Origin: Saprospiraceae bacterium UBA1994
Lineage (GTDB): Bacteria; Bacteroidota; Bacteroidia; Chitinophagales; Saprospiraceae
Direction: 5' to 3'
Length of the DNA: 63,623 nt
Assembly (NCBI GenBank): GCA_002335865.1
Contig: DDCY01000006.1
Span: 91,318-154,940, forward strand
Shown: positions 45,220 to 55,346 of the stretch, piece by piece
Position numbering within the stretch: the first letter of the stretch is position 1
How the letters are laid out: each line of letters begins with the position of its first letter
Program-made: the position numbers and the translations under genes
Notes under the pieces: generated by a model
Database searches by the model: none
Told to the model about the DNA's origin: nothing
Seen by the model: only the letters and a program-made list of their open reading frames with translations

Positions 45220-46692
45220 ATGGCAACTATAGCAAACATATTATTAGGACTTTATGTAGTAGCATTGATTTACATTATGGTGTTCTGCCTCATGCAGTTT
45301 CATTTGTTATACCATTACGGTAAAAATGCGGAGGTAAGTTCTCAAGATTTTGAGGATACTAAAGATGAAGATCTGCCTTTTGTAACAATCCAACTACCAA
45401 TATATAATGAATTATATGTCGTGGAGCGATTAGTTGATAACATCGCTAAGTTTGATTATCCTAAGGATAAATATGAGATACACATCTTAGATGACTCTAC
45501 TGACGAGACTATGCAAATAGCACTAGCCAAAGTAGAGGAATATAAAGCCAAAGGATTTAATATAGAACACATTACTCGCTCCAACAGGGTCGGTTATAAA
45601 GCTGGAGCGCTTAAAGAAGGTACTAAGTTTGCCAAAGGTAAATTTTTAGCCATTTTTGATGCAGACTTCTTACCTAATCCTGATTTTCTTCGACAGACGA
45701 TTCCTCACTTCTCAGATGAGAAAGTCGGTGTAGTGCAGACGAGATGGGAACATATCAATGAGGACTATTCTCTCATTACTAGACTTCAAGCTTTTCAGCT
45801 GAATGTTCATTTCACAGTGGAACAGATGGGAAGGTATAATGCCGATTATTTATTGCAATTTAATGGCACTGCAGGCATTTGGAGACGAGAGTGTATTACA
45901 GACGCCGGAGGCTGGGAGGCGGATACACTTACAGAGGATTTAGATCTAAGTTATAGAGCACAGTTCAAAGGTTGGAAAATTACATTCCTAGAGGACATAA
46001 CTAGTCCAGCTGAACTACCAGCAGAAATGAATGGTCTCAAATCTCAACAACACAGATGGATGAAGGGTGGAGCAGAGACCGCAGTAAAGTTACTACCTAC
46101 TGTATGGAAGTCGAATATTTCTTTGGGACAGAAGATACATGCTACTTCACATTTGTTATCTAGTTCGATATTTTTATTTGTTTTCTTTATTGGTGTTTCG
46201 AGTGTACCACTAGTGTTTATGCTTAAAGGATTCGATTTCGATTATCTGGGTTTCTTTCTGATATCACTATTGACGATTATAGTTGTTTATTATAATGCTA
46301 ACGTCAGGAAAGCATGGAAAGATGGACTTACTGTAAATAATTTTTTAAAATTCATTTTTTTATTTCCAGTATTCTTAGCATTGAGTATGGGTCTCTCCTT
46401 TCATAACAGTATCGCTGTAATACAGGGTCTCAGAGGGAAAAAATCACCTTTTGTACGCACACCTAAGTTTGATATCAAAGGACTAACAGATAGTTTTGCC
46501 AAAGATAAATATCATTATAAGGATATCAATAAGGTGACGATCTTTGAAGGTTTACTTGCGATTTACTTTATGATGGCTATCATAGGTGCTATCGTCGTAG
46601 GAAATACATCGTTTATTATTTTTCATACTTTATTAGCTTTTGGATATAGTGCGATTTTCTTTTTCTCTATCAAGCATAGTAAGACTAAGTGA
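45220..46692 (+). CDS. Processive-type membrane glycosyltransferase (GT2, cellulose-synthase-like)
   Basis: A 490-residue membrane GT2. One helix precedes the catalytic domain, and about four follow. The D, DxD, TED and QxxRW set is complete: HILDDSTDET, AIFDADFLPN, TLTEDLDLSY and QQHRWMKGGA. This makes it a beta-glycosyltransferase of the cellulose/hyaluronan synthase or glucosyl-ceramide-related superfamily. The product may be a glycolipid or surface polysaccharide; no PilZ domain or bcsB partner is present. Four bp separate it from the preceding gene. Confidence 0.88.
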   Translation: MATIANILLGLYVVALIYIMVFCLMQFHLLYHYGKNAEVSSQDFEDTKDEDLPFVTIQLPIYNELYVVERLVDNIAKFDYPKDKYEIHILDDSTDETMQIALAKVEEYKAKGFNIEHITRSNRVGYKAGALKEGTKFAKGKFLAIFDADFLPNPDFLRQTIPHFSDEKVGVVQTRWEHINEDYSLITRLQAFQLNVHFTVEQMGRYNADYLLQFNGTAGIWRRECITDAGGWEADTLTEDLDLSYRAQFKGWKITFLEDITSPAELPAEMNGLKSQQHRWMKGGAETAVKLLPTVWKSNISLGQKIHATSHLLSSSIFLFVFFIGVSSVPLVFMLKGFDFDYLGFFLISLLTIIVVYYNANVRKAWKDGLTVNNFLKFIFLFPVFLALSMGLSFHNSIAVIQGLRGKKSPFVRTPKFDIKGLTDSFAKDKYHYKDINKVTIFEGLLAIYFMMAIIGAIVVGNTSFIIFHTLLAFGYSAIFFFSIKHSKTK

Positions 46693-48023
46693 TTCCAAGA
46701 GAGCATACTGGATTTTTTTGGTCAGGGCTAATCGTTTGGCTTTGTGCAATGCTCTACACGTTAATAATACCTAGTCAATCTGATTTTCAATTGTTAACTA
46801 TAGGCTTCCCTCTAGCGATAGTTACATATATATTATTCATATGCTCCAAGCCTATCGGTAAGAAACTGCAATGGCTGATCATCGTTGGGATTTTAGTTAG
46901 GTTAGTATCCATCTTCTTTTTTCCACAGTTATCTGATGATATATATCGATTTATTTGGGATGGACGATTAGCTCAGAATGGTATGCAGCCATATGCATAT
47001 TTACCCATAGATATAGTGGAACAGATACCTTCGTTAGCTGACGGTGATATTTTATCCAAGATGAACTCTCCGGAGTACTACACCGTATATCCTCCAGTCA
47101 GTCAATTTGTATTTTACCTTGGCAGTTGGCTAGGATTAAGTGTTGAAATTTCCTCTATTTTGATGAAATCGATATTCTTTATATCTGAATTAGCTACATT
47201 ATTTTTTTCTCTCAAAATTCTTAAGTGGCTAAAATTATCACCTTCAAATATTTTGGTCTATTGGCTTAATCCTTTGATAATTATTGAAGGAATAGGTAAT
47301 CTACATTTTGAGATTATTATGATAGGATTCTTGTCAGTTTCTATATACTATTGGTTAACCGCCAGACATTATCGTGCCATTGTGTTCTTAGCTTTTTCTG
47401 TTGGCTCTAAGTTGCTCAGTTTGCTCATTTTACCATATCTACTATGGCAAATTAGATGGAAGGATAGTATAATAGTATTGGTATTGTTTATTGCGGTTAG
47501 TCTTTTGATTTTCAGTCCATTATTAGTAGGGTTCAACTATGATGAATTTCTTTCGAGTATTGATTTATACTTTAGAAAATTCGAGTTTAATGCAGGGTTC
47601 TATTATGTGTTAAGATGGGTGGGTTTCCAAGTGACCGGTTATAATCTTATTGCTTATATAGGCCCATTACTTGGTCTTTGGTTTATCATTATCACTTTGT
47701 GGATAACCGTCCAGGAAAAAGTTAAAAATCCAATTGCCTTTTTATACCTAGTGACGCTAATTTATCTTTTATTATCGACAACTATACACCCATGGTATCT
47801 TAGTATTCCACTCTTTTGCAGCATATTTATCAGATCTCGTGTGGCAGTGACATGGTCATGTCTCATTTGGCTTACCTACATTAATTACAACGAGGATGTC
47901 TATTTTGAGAATCTATGGATAGTCGGATTAGAATACATTTTTTTACTAGTATATATTTTCTACGAAATGAAGAGAACTTTAGCACTTTTAGATGGAGAAA
48001 TTTTTGAGCCAAGACCAAAGTAA
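46689..48023 (+). CDS. GT-C type membrane glycosyltransferase
   Basis: A 444-residue protein with about eleven helices and the GT-C signature near the first loop: FFPQLSDDIYRFIWDGRLAQNG, containing the acidic DD pair, then HPWYLSIPLFCS late. Such enzymes use polyprenol-phosphate sugars at the outer face of the cytoplasmic membrane, matching the first gene of the operon. It begins with GTG that overlaps the previous stop (GTGA), a sign of translational coupling. The acceptor is unknown. Confidence 0.78.
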   Translation: MIPREHTGFFWSGLIVWLCAMLYTLIIPSQSDFQLLTIGFPLAIVTYILFICSKPIGKKLQWLIIVGILVRLVSIFFFPQLSDDIYRFIWDGRLAQNGMQPYAYLPIDIVEQIPSLADGDILSKMNSPEYYTVYPPVSQFVFYLGSWLGLSVEISSILMKSIFFISELATLFFSLKILKWLKLSPSNILVYWLNPLIIIEGIGNLHFEIIMIGFLSVSIYYWLTARHYRAIVFLAFSVGSKLLSLLILPYLLWQIRWKDSIIVLVLFIAVSLLIFSPLLVGFNYDEFLSSIDLYFRKFEFNAGFYYVLRWVGFQVTGYNLIAYIGPLLGLWFIIITLWITVQEKVKNPIAFLYLVTLIYLLLSTTIHPWYLSIPLFCSIFIRSRVAVTWSCLIWLTYINYNEDVYFENLWIVGLEYIFLLVYIFYEMKRTLALLDGEIFEPRPK

Positions 48024-48109
48024 TAGTAAGGCTATGTAGAAATAGCTAAATTTTAACATTGCTAAATTTTTAGCGCGACAGTTTTTTTCTAATTTACATC
48101 ATAATCAAA

Positions 48110-49093
48110 ATGATAGCCCTTTTGGAGCACCTCCGAAAATATAGTATCGCAGCCATTGTTTTTGGTTGTTTCACGTTTTGCGTCGCTCAGCAAGAGCAGC
48201 AGAACAGTCAATATACATTCACTAAGTACAGAACAAATCCAGCATATGCAGGTCTCGATTATTCTCTTAGCGTAGATGCTCTGGTAAGATCACAATATAC
48301 AGGAATACCGGGGCAGCCAATGACAGCCTACTTCTCTGTAAATTTACCTGCATATATATTGAGTGGTGCATTAGGAGCAGAGATTTTTAGAGCTACCGAA
48401 GGTAAGTTTACTCACAAATCTATTACAGGATCATATAACTATGTTTACAATCTACCTTTTGGATTTTTATCCGGTGGTTTGAGGGCTGGTCTTTTGCAAA
48501 CAAGTGTCGATGGTGAAAGCTTAAGAACACCCACAGGAGACTACGATCTTAATGTTTTCTCGCATTATGATCCAATTCTAACTAATTCTAATTTTAGCGG
48601 CTTGGCGCCAATATGGGAGTTAGGGGCATATTTATTAATGGGAGATCCTCAATTTGGTGTTTCTGTTTCTAGAACTCCAACAATTAAACATAGAATTGGC
48701 AATTCTGAGGTTGGATTAGTTACACATCTTGATTTATATGGACAATATCGATACAGATATAGTGATGAATTACATTTTTTGCAAGCAGTACTACTAAAAT
48801 CTGATTTTAATGTAGTTCAATCAGATGTTTCTCTGCTTGCCGAGATAAATGGCAATATTTTTGGAGGGTTAGGGTTAAGAGGTTACAGCTCCAGTTCTTT
48901 AGATGCTATGTCTATTATTACAGGACTTAATCTAGGGAGGCATTATAGATTATCATATAGTTATGATATAGGCCTTTCAGAATTAAAAAGAGTAAATGAA
49001 GGGTCTCATGAAATTCTACTTAATTATAATTTAAATAAAATAATCGGTTTAAAAAATACTCCAAAAGTGGAATTCAATCCTAGAAACCTATAA
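48110..49093 (+). CDS. porP: PorP/SprF family type IX secretion membrane protein
   Basis: A 327-residue outer-membrane protein of the PorP/SprF family. Signal peptide (ends FTFCVAQQ), then the N-terminal hallmark QYTFTKYRTNPAYAGLDYSLS and repeated beta-strands of a barrel up to about residue 310. PorP binds outer-membrane parts of T9SS or helps anchor gliding adhesins. It directly precedes gldK, as is typical for Bacteroidota T9SS loci, separated by 213 bp that may hold a promoter for gldKLMN. SprF paralogues are often several per genome; the neighbouring gld genes favour the core copy. Confidence 0.9.
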   Translation: MIALLEHLRKYSIAAIVFGCFTFCVAQQEQQNSQYTFTKYRTNPAYAGLDYSLSVDALVRSQYTGIPGQPMTAYFSVNLPAYILSGALGAEIFRATEGKFTHKSITGSYNYVYNLPFGFLSGGLRAGLLQTSVDGESLRTPTGDYDLNVFSHYDPILTNSNFSGLAPIWELGAYLLMGDPQFGVSVSRTPTIKHRIGNSEVGLVTHLDLYGQYRYRYSDELHFLQAVLLKSDFNVVQSDVSLLAEINGNIFGGLGLRGYSSSSLDAMSIITGLNLGRHYRLSYSYDIGLSELKRVNEGSHEILLNYNLNKIIGLKNTPKVEFNPRNL

Positions 49094-49306
49094 TGACAAC
49101 TTCTTATTTTGATTGCTTCAGGGTCAAAAAAATATGTTGAAACAAATATACTACAGGACAAAAAATGCCGTTTAATCTTATTTAATGATATTTATGACAT
49201 TTTGAATCTTTATTTTGTTAAAATATTATGAAAATTAGACTTCAAGACTATCTTTACGCATCTTTTATACTGAATTCTTAAAAATCAGGTTAAAACGCTT
49301 TAATAC

Positions 49307-50539
49307 ATGAAAAGAATAACGTATTCCATTTTAGGAATTTTCACGCTAATGATGATTATATCATCTTGTAGCACTCAAGAGACAGGTCATCTGACAGGAG
49401 TCATAGAAAGACCAAATTGGAGTGGATTTAATCCATACGGTATGGTATATGTGCCTTCAGGTAATGCTCACATTGGACAAAGTGATCAGGATATGTTTAG
49501 TACATATACTCAACGACCAAAATCTATCTCTGTCCAAGGATTCTTTATGGATGACACAGAGATTACTAACAACGAATACAGACAGTTTGTATATTGGGTT
49601 AGAGATTCTATAGCTCATACTATTATGGGTGACTTTACAGAAGATGAATACGGTAACGAAAAAATCGACTGGGAATACGAAATTGATTACAGTTCTGAAG
49701 ATTTCGATGAAATGTTTTATGAAGGAGATATGGCTTTTGATGGTCAGAGAGACTTTGAAGTTGAGGATTTTATATATAGATATCAATGGCTAGACTGGAA
49801 AGCAGCTGCTGCAGGTGCAAAAAGAAATACTCTTATTCAGGAGGAAGAAGAGCCTATCTACCCAGATACGCTTTGTTTCATTAGAGATTTCTCATACTCA
49901 TACAATGAGCCTATGACAAGGAACTATTTCTCACACCCAGCATTTGATGATTATCCAGTAGTGGGAGTTAATTGGAAGCAAGCAAAAGCTTTTTGTCACT
50001 GGAGAACACACTTATTGAACTCTTTAAATATAGAAAACGAACCAAATACGGAGAATTTCAGATTGCCAACAGAAGTAGAGTGGGAATACGCTGCTAGAGG
50101 TGGTCATGATCTTACTCCTTATCCGTGGGGTGGATACTATCCAAGAAATGCTAAAGGTTGTCTTCTAGCTAATTTCAAGCCTGGGAGAGGGAATTATCCT
50201 GAAGATGGTGGATTCTATACGGTAAAAGCAGATGCATATTTCCCTAACGATTACGGTTTATATTGTATGGCAGGTAATGTTTCTGAATGGACAGAAGATG
50301 CATTTTATGAAAATGCTTACACTTATACACATGACATGAATTCAAATTACAGTTACACAGCTGCAGATGACGATCCCGATGTTTACAAGAGAAAAGTTAT
50401 CAGAGGTGGATCATGGAAAGATATTGCTTACTACCTTCATACAGGTACAAGACATTGGGAATTTCAAGATACTACTAAGAGTTATATCGGATTTAGATGT
50501 GCAGTTACATTCTTAGGAAGATCAATTGATGACTTTTAG
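49307..50539 (+). CDS. gldK: Gliding motility/T9SS lipoprotein GldK
   Basis: GldK is a formylglycine-generating-enzyme-like lipoprotein that forms the periplasmic, outer-membrane-attached ring of the T9SS together with GldN. The 410-residue protein has a lipobox (MIISSCSTQ, C21), MVYVPSGNAHIGQSDQD, FFMDDTEITNNEYRQF, VGVNWKQAKAFCHWRT, FRLPTEVEWEYAARGG and the C-terminal VIRGGSWKD and YIGFRC. Like other GldK proteins it should be structural. First gene of gldKLMN. Confidence 0.95.
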   Translation: MKRITYSILGIFTLMMIISSCSTQETGHLTGVIERPNWSGFNPYGMVYVPSGNAHIGQSDQDMFSTYTQRPKSISVQGFFMDDTEITNNEYRQFVYWVRDSIAHTIMGDFTEDEYGNEKIDWEYEIDYSSEDFDEMFYEGDMAFDGQRDFEVEDFIYRYQWLDWKAAAAGAKRNTLIQEEEEPIYPDTLCFIRDFSYSYNEPMTRNYFSHPAFDDYPVVGVNWKQAKAFCHWRTHLLNSLNIENEPNTENFRLPTEVEWEYAARGGHDLTPYPWGGYYPRNAKGCLLANFKPGRGNYPEDGGFYTVKADAYFPNDYGLYCMAGNVSEWTEDAFYENAYTYTHDMNSNYSYTAADDDPDVYKRKVIRGGSWKDIAYYLHTGTRHWEFQDTTKSYIGFRCAVTFLGRSIDDF

Positions 50540-50803
50540 TCGATTATTATATCGAAAAGCAATAAAGTAGCTTCTTTGTCTTTAGTCTTTTAATTTTTAT
50601 ATGATCGCCTTTAATTAGCATAGAATATTATTGTCGATTCGAAACAAAACTTTTACTTGTTTTAATTTTATTTTTATAACAATATGATTTTCAATGTTTT
50701 ATAGATCATGTAGTGGTCTTCTTTTTTAAATATGAACAATATTTGCCCTACAGGCAACTTTAAATTATACTTATTAACTAACCGTATTAAATTTTTTCTT
50801 ACA

Positions 50804-51385
50804 ATGAGTTTTATCAAATCAAAAGGCTTTAAATACTTTAAAAACTTCATTATTGGAGTTGGTGCCGCTGTCGTAATGGTCGGAGCACTCATGAAGATTA
50901 CTTCTCACCCAATGGGGAATACGTTCATTACCATTGGTTTACTTACAGAGGCGTTCTTATTCCTCATGTTAGGTTTACTTCCACCTGAAAAAGATTACTA
51001 TTGGGAAAAACTTTATCCAGGATTAGAAGCATATGATTCAAATATATCTCCGCTAACAGCTGGAGAAGCATCTAGACCTTTGAATGCTGAGGCAGTTGAA
51101 AACAACCTTGGAGGTATGTTAAATGAGCTTCAATCAATGTCTAAGAGTATGGGATCTCTAAAAGCATTACAAGAAGTTGATTTTGCTGAGACTTCTGAGC
51201 AACTTAAGTCTATGAATAATTTCTACACTCGTATGACAGAAGCTATGTCTACTCTTAATGAGACAGTAGAAGATACTAAGCTTTACAAAGAGCAACTTGC
51301 TTCTCTAAATAAGAATCTAGGTTCTCTGAATGGAGTATATGGAAATGTACTTTCTGCATTCAACGTAAATACTGGTAGTAAGTAA
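50804..51385 (+). CDS. gldL: T9SS/gliding motor subunit GldL
   Basis: GldL forms the inner-membrane stator of the proton-driven GldLM motor. From the ATG at 50804 (MSFIKSKGFKYFKNFIIGVG) the protein has 193 residues with two helices at about 15-35 and 40-62. In this numbering the second-helix glutamate of TEAFLFLML is E49, the same number as the essential glutamate of Flavobacterium johnsoniae GldL, which supports the start over the one at 50732. The C-terminal half is a cytoplasmic coiled coil (LNELQSMSKSMGSLKALQEV). It lies between gldK and gldM. Confidence 0.93.
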   Translation: MSFIKSKGFKYFKNFIIGVGAAVVMVGALMKITSHPMGNTFITIGLLTEAFLFLMLGLLPPEKDYYWEKLYPGLEAYDSNISPLTAGEASRPLNAEAVENNLGGMLNELQSMSKSMGSLKALQEVDFAETSEQLKSMNNFYTRMTEAMSTLNETVEDTKLYKEQLASLNKNLGSLNGVYGNVLSAFNVNTGSK

Positions 51386-51449
51386 TAAGCGTAAGCTTAA
51401 CTTTAAAGTATTATAAACCCTATTGATAATAATTAAATAATATACATAT

Positions 51450-53039
51450 ATGTCAATTCCTAAGGAACCCAGGCAACTGATGATTAACATCATGTATCTG
51501 GTATTGACCGCCCTACTTGCACTTAACGTATCTGCAGAGATATTTAACGCTTTCGAAATGGTGGACGAAGGACTTACAACAGCTAACAAGTCACTTGATG
51601 AATCAAATAGTTCAAAACCTGAACTGATTAAAGAAGCGGCTAAAAAGAAAGCTTCACTTGCAGAATATGCTGAAAGACTTGATGGATTAAGATCATTGTC
51701 TAAAGAAGCTTCTAGCTATATTGATGAAATAGTGGATCAACTTATAGATGCCTCTGGTGATAACAACGGTGTAAAAGATGAAGGTGATTACGTTATGGTT
51801 CTTGAAAAAAGAGAATTAAAAGGTAAGAAAAGTTACGATGGAACTACTCGTTTTATGGTAGATGAAGGGAAAGGAGATGAGCTAAAGGATAATATTATGG
51901 CTTACAAGGAGAAATTCTTAACTTTTGTGGATTCAGTGGATAGAGCAAAATTAAGAACTGAACTTCCTCTTACTATTGATGAAGTAGCTTGGACTAAATC
52001 GCCTAACAAGAAGAAAGGTTGGTCTGATTTTACTTTCGGTCACATGCCGTTAGGTGCTACAATGCCAATTTTTACAAAGTTCAAGAATGATGTAAAGTCA
52101 TCTGAAGCTGCCGTACTAAATTATCTTGCTGGTAAAGTAGGTGTAGGTGGCGCGACTGTAGTATTAGATAAATTTACAGTAGTATCTGCTCCTAGGAAAT
52201 CTTATATTATTAAGGGTGAAAAGTTTGAAACTGATGTATTCTTATCAGCTTCGGCAGGTAAAGATTCTCAGACTGGGCTATCTATCTCTGTAAATGGTAG
52301 GAGCCTTCGTCCTGATTCTGACGGAGTAGCAAAGTATGTAACTACAGCTAATGGATTGGGTGTAAAGAAGTATAATGCTGCGATAACTGTCTCGGATCCA
52401 GTAACAGGTGAAAAGAAAACGTTTAAAAAAGAATTTGAATATGAAGTAGGTCAGAGATCTGTAACGGTATCTCCTTTAAAAATGAATGTATTCTATATTG
52501 GTGTAGATAATCCAGTTGCTGTTTCTGCGGCCGGAGTAAACTCTACAGAGGTCAAAGTCTCTATGAGTGGTGGCGGTATGGGTACTATCAAGAAAGCTGG
52601 AGGAAATTATGTTGTGAACGTAAAGAAACCTACTAAGAAAGATGAATTTGCATTTATCAATGTAACTGCACCTGGTTTAACGGCAAAAAGCGAATTTAGA
52701 GTTAAACGTATTCCTAGTCCAGTACCAATGTTATCAAAGAGTAGAGGTGGAGCAATGCCAGCGGGTGAGTTTAAAGCTCAGCAAGGTGTACGTCCAGTAC
52801 TTGATGGATTTGATTTCGATGCGAAATGTTCCATAACGGAATTCGTAGTAGTGCGTGTACCAAAAAGACAAGATCCTGAGCCAGCACGTAACAGTGGGGG
52901 TAAATTTGTTGGAAAGACTACATCTATTGTTAAGAAGGCAACTGCTGGTGATAAGTATTTCTTTGAAAATATTAAGTGTAAATGTCCAGGTGATCCAGCT
53001 GCACGTAATATTGGGCAGATGGTATTTAATGTAAAGTAA
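51450..53039 (+). CDS. gldM: T9SS/gliding motor subunit GldM
   Basis: The 529-residue GldM has a single N-terminal transmembrane helix after MSIPKEPRQLMINIMYLVLTALLALNVSAEIF and a long periplasmic stalk of four domains (D1 helical, about 35-220; D2-D4 beta, to the end). GldM couples rotation of GldL to the GldKN ring. Family stretches include SEIFNAFEMVDEGL, PLTIDEVAWTKSPNKKKGW and SPVPMLSKSRGGAMPAGEF. It is 64 bp after gldL and 52 bp before gldN in the same direction. Confidence 0.95.
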   Translation: MSIPKEPRQLMINIMYLVLTALLALNVSAEIFNAFEMVDEGLTTANKSLDESNSSKPELIKEAAKKKASLAEYAERLDGLRSLSKEASSYIDEIVDQLIDASGDNNGVKDEGDYVMVLEKRELKGKKSYDGTTRFMVDEGKGDELKDNIMAYKEKFLTFVDSVDRAKLRTELPLTIDEVAWTKSPNKKKGWSDFTFGHMPLGATMPIFTKFKNDVKSSEAAVLNYLAGKVGVGGATVVLDKFTVVSAPRKSYIIKGEKFETDVFLSASAGKDSQTGLSISVNGRSLRPDSDGVAKYVTTANGLGVKKYNAAITVSDPVTGEKKTFKKEFEYEVGQRSVTVSPLKMNVFYIGVDNPVAVSAAGVNSTEVKVSMSGGGMGTIKKAGGNYVVNVKKPTKKDEFAFINVTAPGLTAKSEFRVKRIPSPVPMLSKSRGGAMPAGEFKAQQGVRPVLDGFDFDAKCSITEFVVVRVPKRQDPEPARNSGGKFVGKTTSIVKKATAGDKYFFENIKCKCPGDPAARNIGQMVFNVK

Positions 53040-53091
53040 TAAGCCTAGTATAACAAGAAAACTGATTTTAATTAATACATAATTTATTAAG

Positions 53092-53967
53092 ATGAAGACT
53101 ATCAATTTATTTCTTACTCTACTGATTGTAGGATGTGTAACATTCTTAAATGCTCAAAAAGGCGCAGAAGAAATTATCACAGAATCTAGCGAGCCTGCTG
53201 AAGATAGGTATGTTGACGATATAGTTTCTAAAAGACTTGTCGTCGAAAATACAGTTCTTCCTTATGAGCCAATTAGAGAGGCTGATATAGCATGGCAAAA
53301 AAAAATATGGAGAGTATTAGATACTCGCGAAAAAATGAATTTGCCATTCAGATATCCTGAGAAGCCACTTTTTAATGTATTCAGAGAGATGATTGAAAAT
53401 GGTGATATTACGGTATTTGAAGATGAGAAATTCGCTACTGCTCTTACACCAGAAGAGGTTGAGAAATCTTTAAATAGAGTTGATACATCGGTAATTTTTG
53501 ACTACGATACGTACGAAGAAAAAGTGCAAGTTGTAAAGAGTGAAATTAGTTGGGAAGATATCAATAGATTCAGAGTGAAGGAAATTTGGTTTTTTGATGA
53601 AGAGTCATCAAGGTTAAGAGTTAGAATCTTAGGAATTGCTCCTGAGAGAGACGTTTATGATGACGAAACTCAAGAGTTTAAATATTCACTTCCATTGTTT
53701 TGGATTTACTATCCTGAAGCTAGAAATTTACTATCGAAGCATAGAATATTCAACGAAAACAATGATATGGCACCGATGACTTGGGCTGCTTTGTTTGAGT
53801 CAAGGTTCTTTTCAAGTGTGATCTACAAATCATCTAATGTACTTGATCTTAGGGTAAAGGATATGTTTGATGCTTCTAAGGAGAATTCTAATATTGATAT
53901 ACTCTTAGAGTCTAAGAAGATAAAAGCTGAACTTTTCAACTTTGAACATGATTTTTGGACTTACTAA
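53092..53967 (+). CDS. gldN: T9SS/gliding protein GldN
   Basis: GldN (PorN homologue) forms the periplasmic ring with GldK. The 291-residue protein has a signal peptide (MKTINLFLTLLIVGCVTFLNAQ), and conserved parts VVENTVLPYEPIREADIAWQ, WRVLDTREKMNLPFRYPEK, RVKEIWFFDEESSRLRVRILGIAP, and PLFWIYYPEAR with the C-terminal MFDASKENSNIDILLES region. It is the last gldKLMN gene; a terminator follows 34 bp later. Confidence 0.95.
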   Translation: MKTINLFLTLLIVGCVTFLNAQKGAEEIITESSEPAEDRYVDDIVSKRLVVENTVLPYEPIREADIAWQKKIWRVLDTREKMNLPFRYPEKPLFNVFREMIENGDITVFEDEKFATALTPEEVEKSLNRVDTSVIFDYDTYEEKVQVVKSEISWEDINRFRVKEIWFFDEESSRLRVRILGIAPERDVYDDETQEFKYSLPLFWIYYPEARNLLSKHRIFNENNDMAPMTWAALFESRFFSSVIYKSSNVLDLRVKDMFDASKENSNIDILLESKKIKAELFNFEHDFWTY

Positions 53968-54001
53968 GTAAGATAGCAGATTTAATTTATAATCATATAC
54001 T

Positions 54002-54034
54002 AAGAGCCTGATCTCATTGAGATTAGGCTCTTTT
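54002..54034 (+). terminator. Terminator of the gldKLMN operon
   Basis: The arms AAGAGCCTGATCTC (54002-54015) and GAGATTAGGCTCTT (54019-54032) form a 14-bp stem with one G-T pair and a 3-nt loop. The T tract is TTTTG, starting at 54031. It is 34 bp past the gldN stop. Confidence 0.9.
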
Positions 54035-54234
54035 GTTATTGGATAAACTTCATGTGGTGAGCTTGTTATATTAGAGCTCACAATAGTGCAATTTCAAAAT
54101 AGAAGTAGTGCTTTAATTTCAATGGGATCTAATGGTCTTTAGATGAAGATTTCGGAATGATCTTAGATATAGGTTATTTTGATAATATACCTTTTGGAGA
54201 AATTAATTTGTAATATCTTAAAATGGTAATTTAC

Positions 54235-55002
54235 CTAATGGGTAATTACTAATCCATCGTAAGCTACATGAATATGCTTTGGCAACTCTAAAGAAATATC
54301 GTCATGGCTGCCCATAAGATGGCTAAGATGTGTGAGATAACCTGCTTTTGCGCCTATTCTGTTAATGAATTCAACGGCTTCATCTAAGGTGAAATGCGAA
54401 TGATGCTCTTTTTTTTGCAATGCGTTGATAACAACTATGTCCAAATTAGACAATTTTTTAATCTGTTTTTCGGAAATTAAAGATGCATCAGTAATGTATG
54501 CTATGCGTCCAAATCGATACCCGAGTATAGGAAGGTTACCATGCATAACACCGATAGGAGTTACTTGAATGTCATCGATGTCGAAAGTGGCAGTGTTTTC
54601 ATTTATAGAGTGAGTATCTATCTGTGCTACGCCAGGATATACTGAATTGCCAAACATATAAGAGAACCGTTGTTTTATTTCATTATGTACTCTCTCCAAA
54701 CCATAAGTAGGAATGTTTGACCTTCTACGAAAGTATAGTGGCCTGATATCGTCTAGCCCAATAACGTGATCATTGTGCTCATGTGTGAAGAGTATTGCGT
54801 CTACATTAATGATAGAGTTAGTGAGCAACTGCTGGCGCAAGTCAGGTCCAGTATCTACGAGTAAGGAAGTTTCTTTTTGGGTGATAATAACAGAACATCT
54901 GAGTCTATGATCCTTCGGATTGTCAGATAGACATACTGTGCAATTGCAACCAACTGTTGGTATGCCTTGAGATGTTCCGGTTCCAAGAAAAGTGAGTTGC
55001 AA
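54235..55002 (-). CDS. MBL-fold metallo-hydrolase, PhnP-like
   Basis: A 255-residue metallo-beta-lactamase-fold enzyme starting MQLTFLGTGTSQGIPTVGC. The Zn motif is THEHNDHVIGLDD (HxHxDH). Other ligands lie in GVMHGN, YITDAS and the C-terminal THLSHLMGSHDD. The N-terminal Cys cluster (VGCNCTVC) resembles the structural Zn site of PhnP-type phosphodiesterases acting on cyclic ribosyl phosphates. No phosphonate genes are nearby, so the substrate is unknown. It is a cytosolic enzyme. The gene is preceded by a 94-residue conserved protein on the same strand, 59 bp away. Confidence 0.87.
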   Translation of the reverse strand: MQLTFLGTGTSQGIPTVGCNCTVCLSDNPKDHRLRCSVIITQKETSLLVDTGPDLRQQLLTNSIINVDAILFTHEHNDHVIGLDDIRPLYFRRRSNIPTYGLERVHNEIKQRFSYMFGNSVYPGVAQIDTHSINENTATFDIDDIQVTPIGVMHGNLPILGYRFGRIAYITDASLISEKQIKKLSNLDIVVINALQKKEHHSHFTLDEAVEFINRIGAKAGYLTHLSHLMGSHDDISLELPKHIHVAYDGLVITH

Positions 55003-55061
55003 AATGTGTAAACCAGTTAGATGATCTACTAATATAGCATTATAATTATTGAATGTAGCTC

Positions 55062-55346
55062 TTAAGCCACGTTAGCTCTATACTCTTCGTTTTTTAATAT
55101 GGATTTGTATAGCGTCTTAGAAGGTGCGGACATAACATTGTCCATTACTATAATGGTCGATAGAATGTCAAGAAGACAATTGATTCTCGCTTCCGTATCG
55201 AAGAATTTATTGATTACAGCTATTTTACGTGCTTGAACAACACAGTAACCTGACTGAAAATTACCTTTTTCATATCTGATAGTATACTCTTGCTCTTTAA
55301 AAAGGAGTTCTAGTTTTTGAAGATTTGATTTGGTATATTTTACCAT
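55062..55346 (-). CDS. Conserved Bacteroidota hypothetical protein (94 residues)
   Basis: A small soluble protein (MVKYTKSNLQKLELLFKEQ). Its pattern of an N-terminal helix, then YTIRYEKGNFQSGYCVVQARKIAVINKFF and a helical C-terminal half recalls a widespread uncharacterised Bacteroidota family. No known enzyme motif. It lies upstream of the MBL hydrolase, on the same strand, 59 bp apart. Its start codon overlaps the divergent promoter of the barrel gene at 55439. Confidence 0.75.
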   Translation of the reverse strand: MVKYTKSNLQKLELLFKEQEYTIRYEKGNFQSGYCVVQARKIAVINKFFDTEARINCLLDILSTIIVMDNVMSAPSKTLYKSILKNEEYRANVA

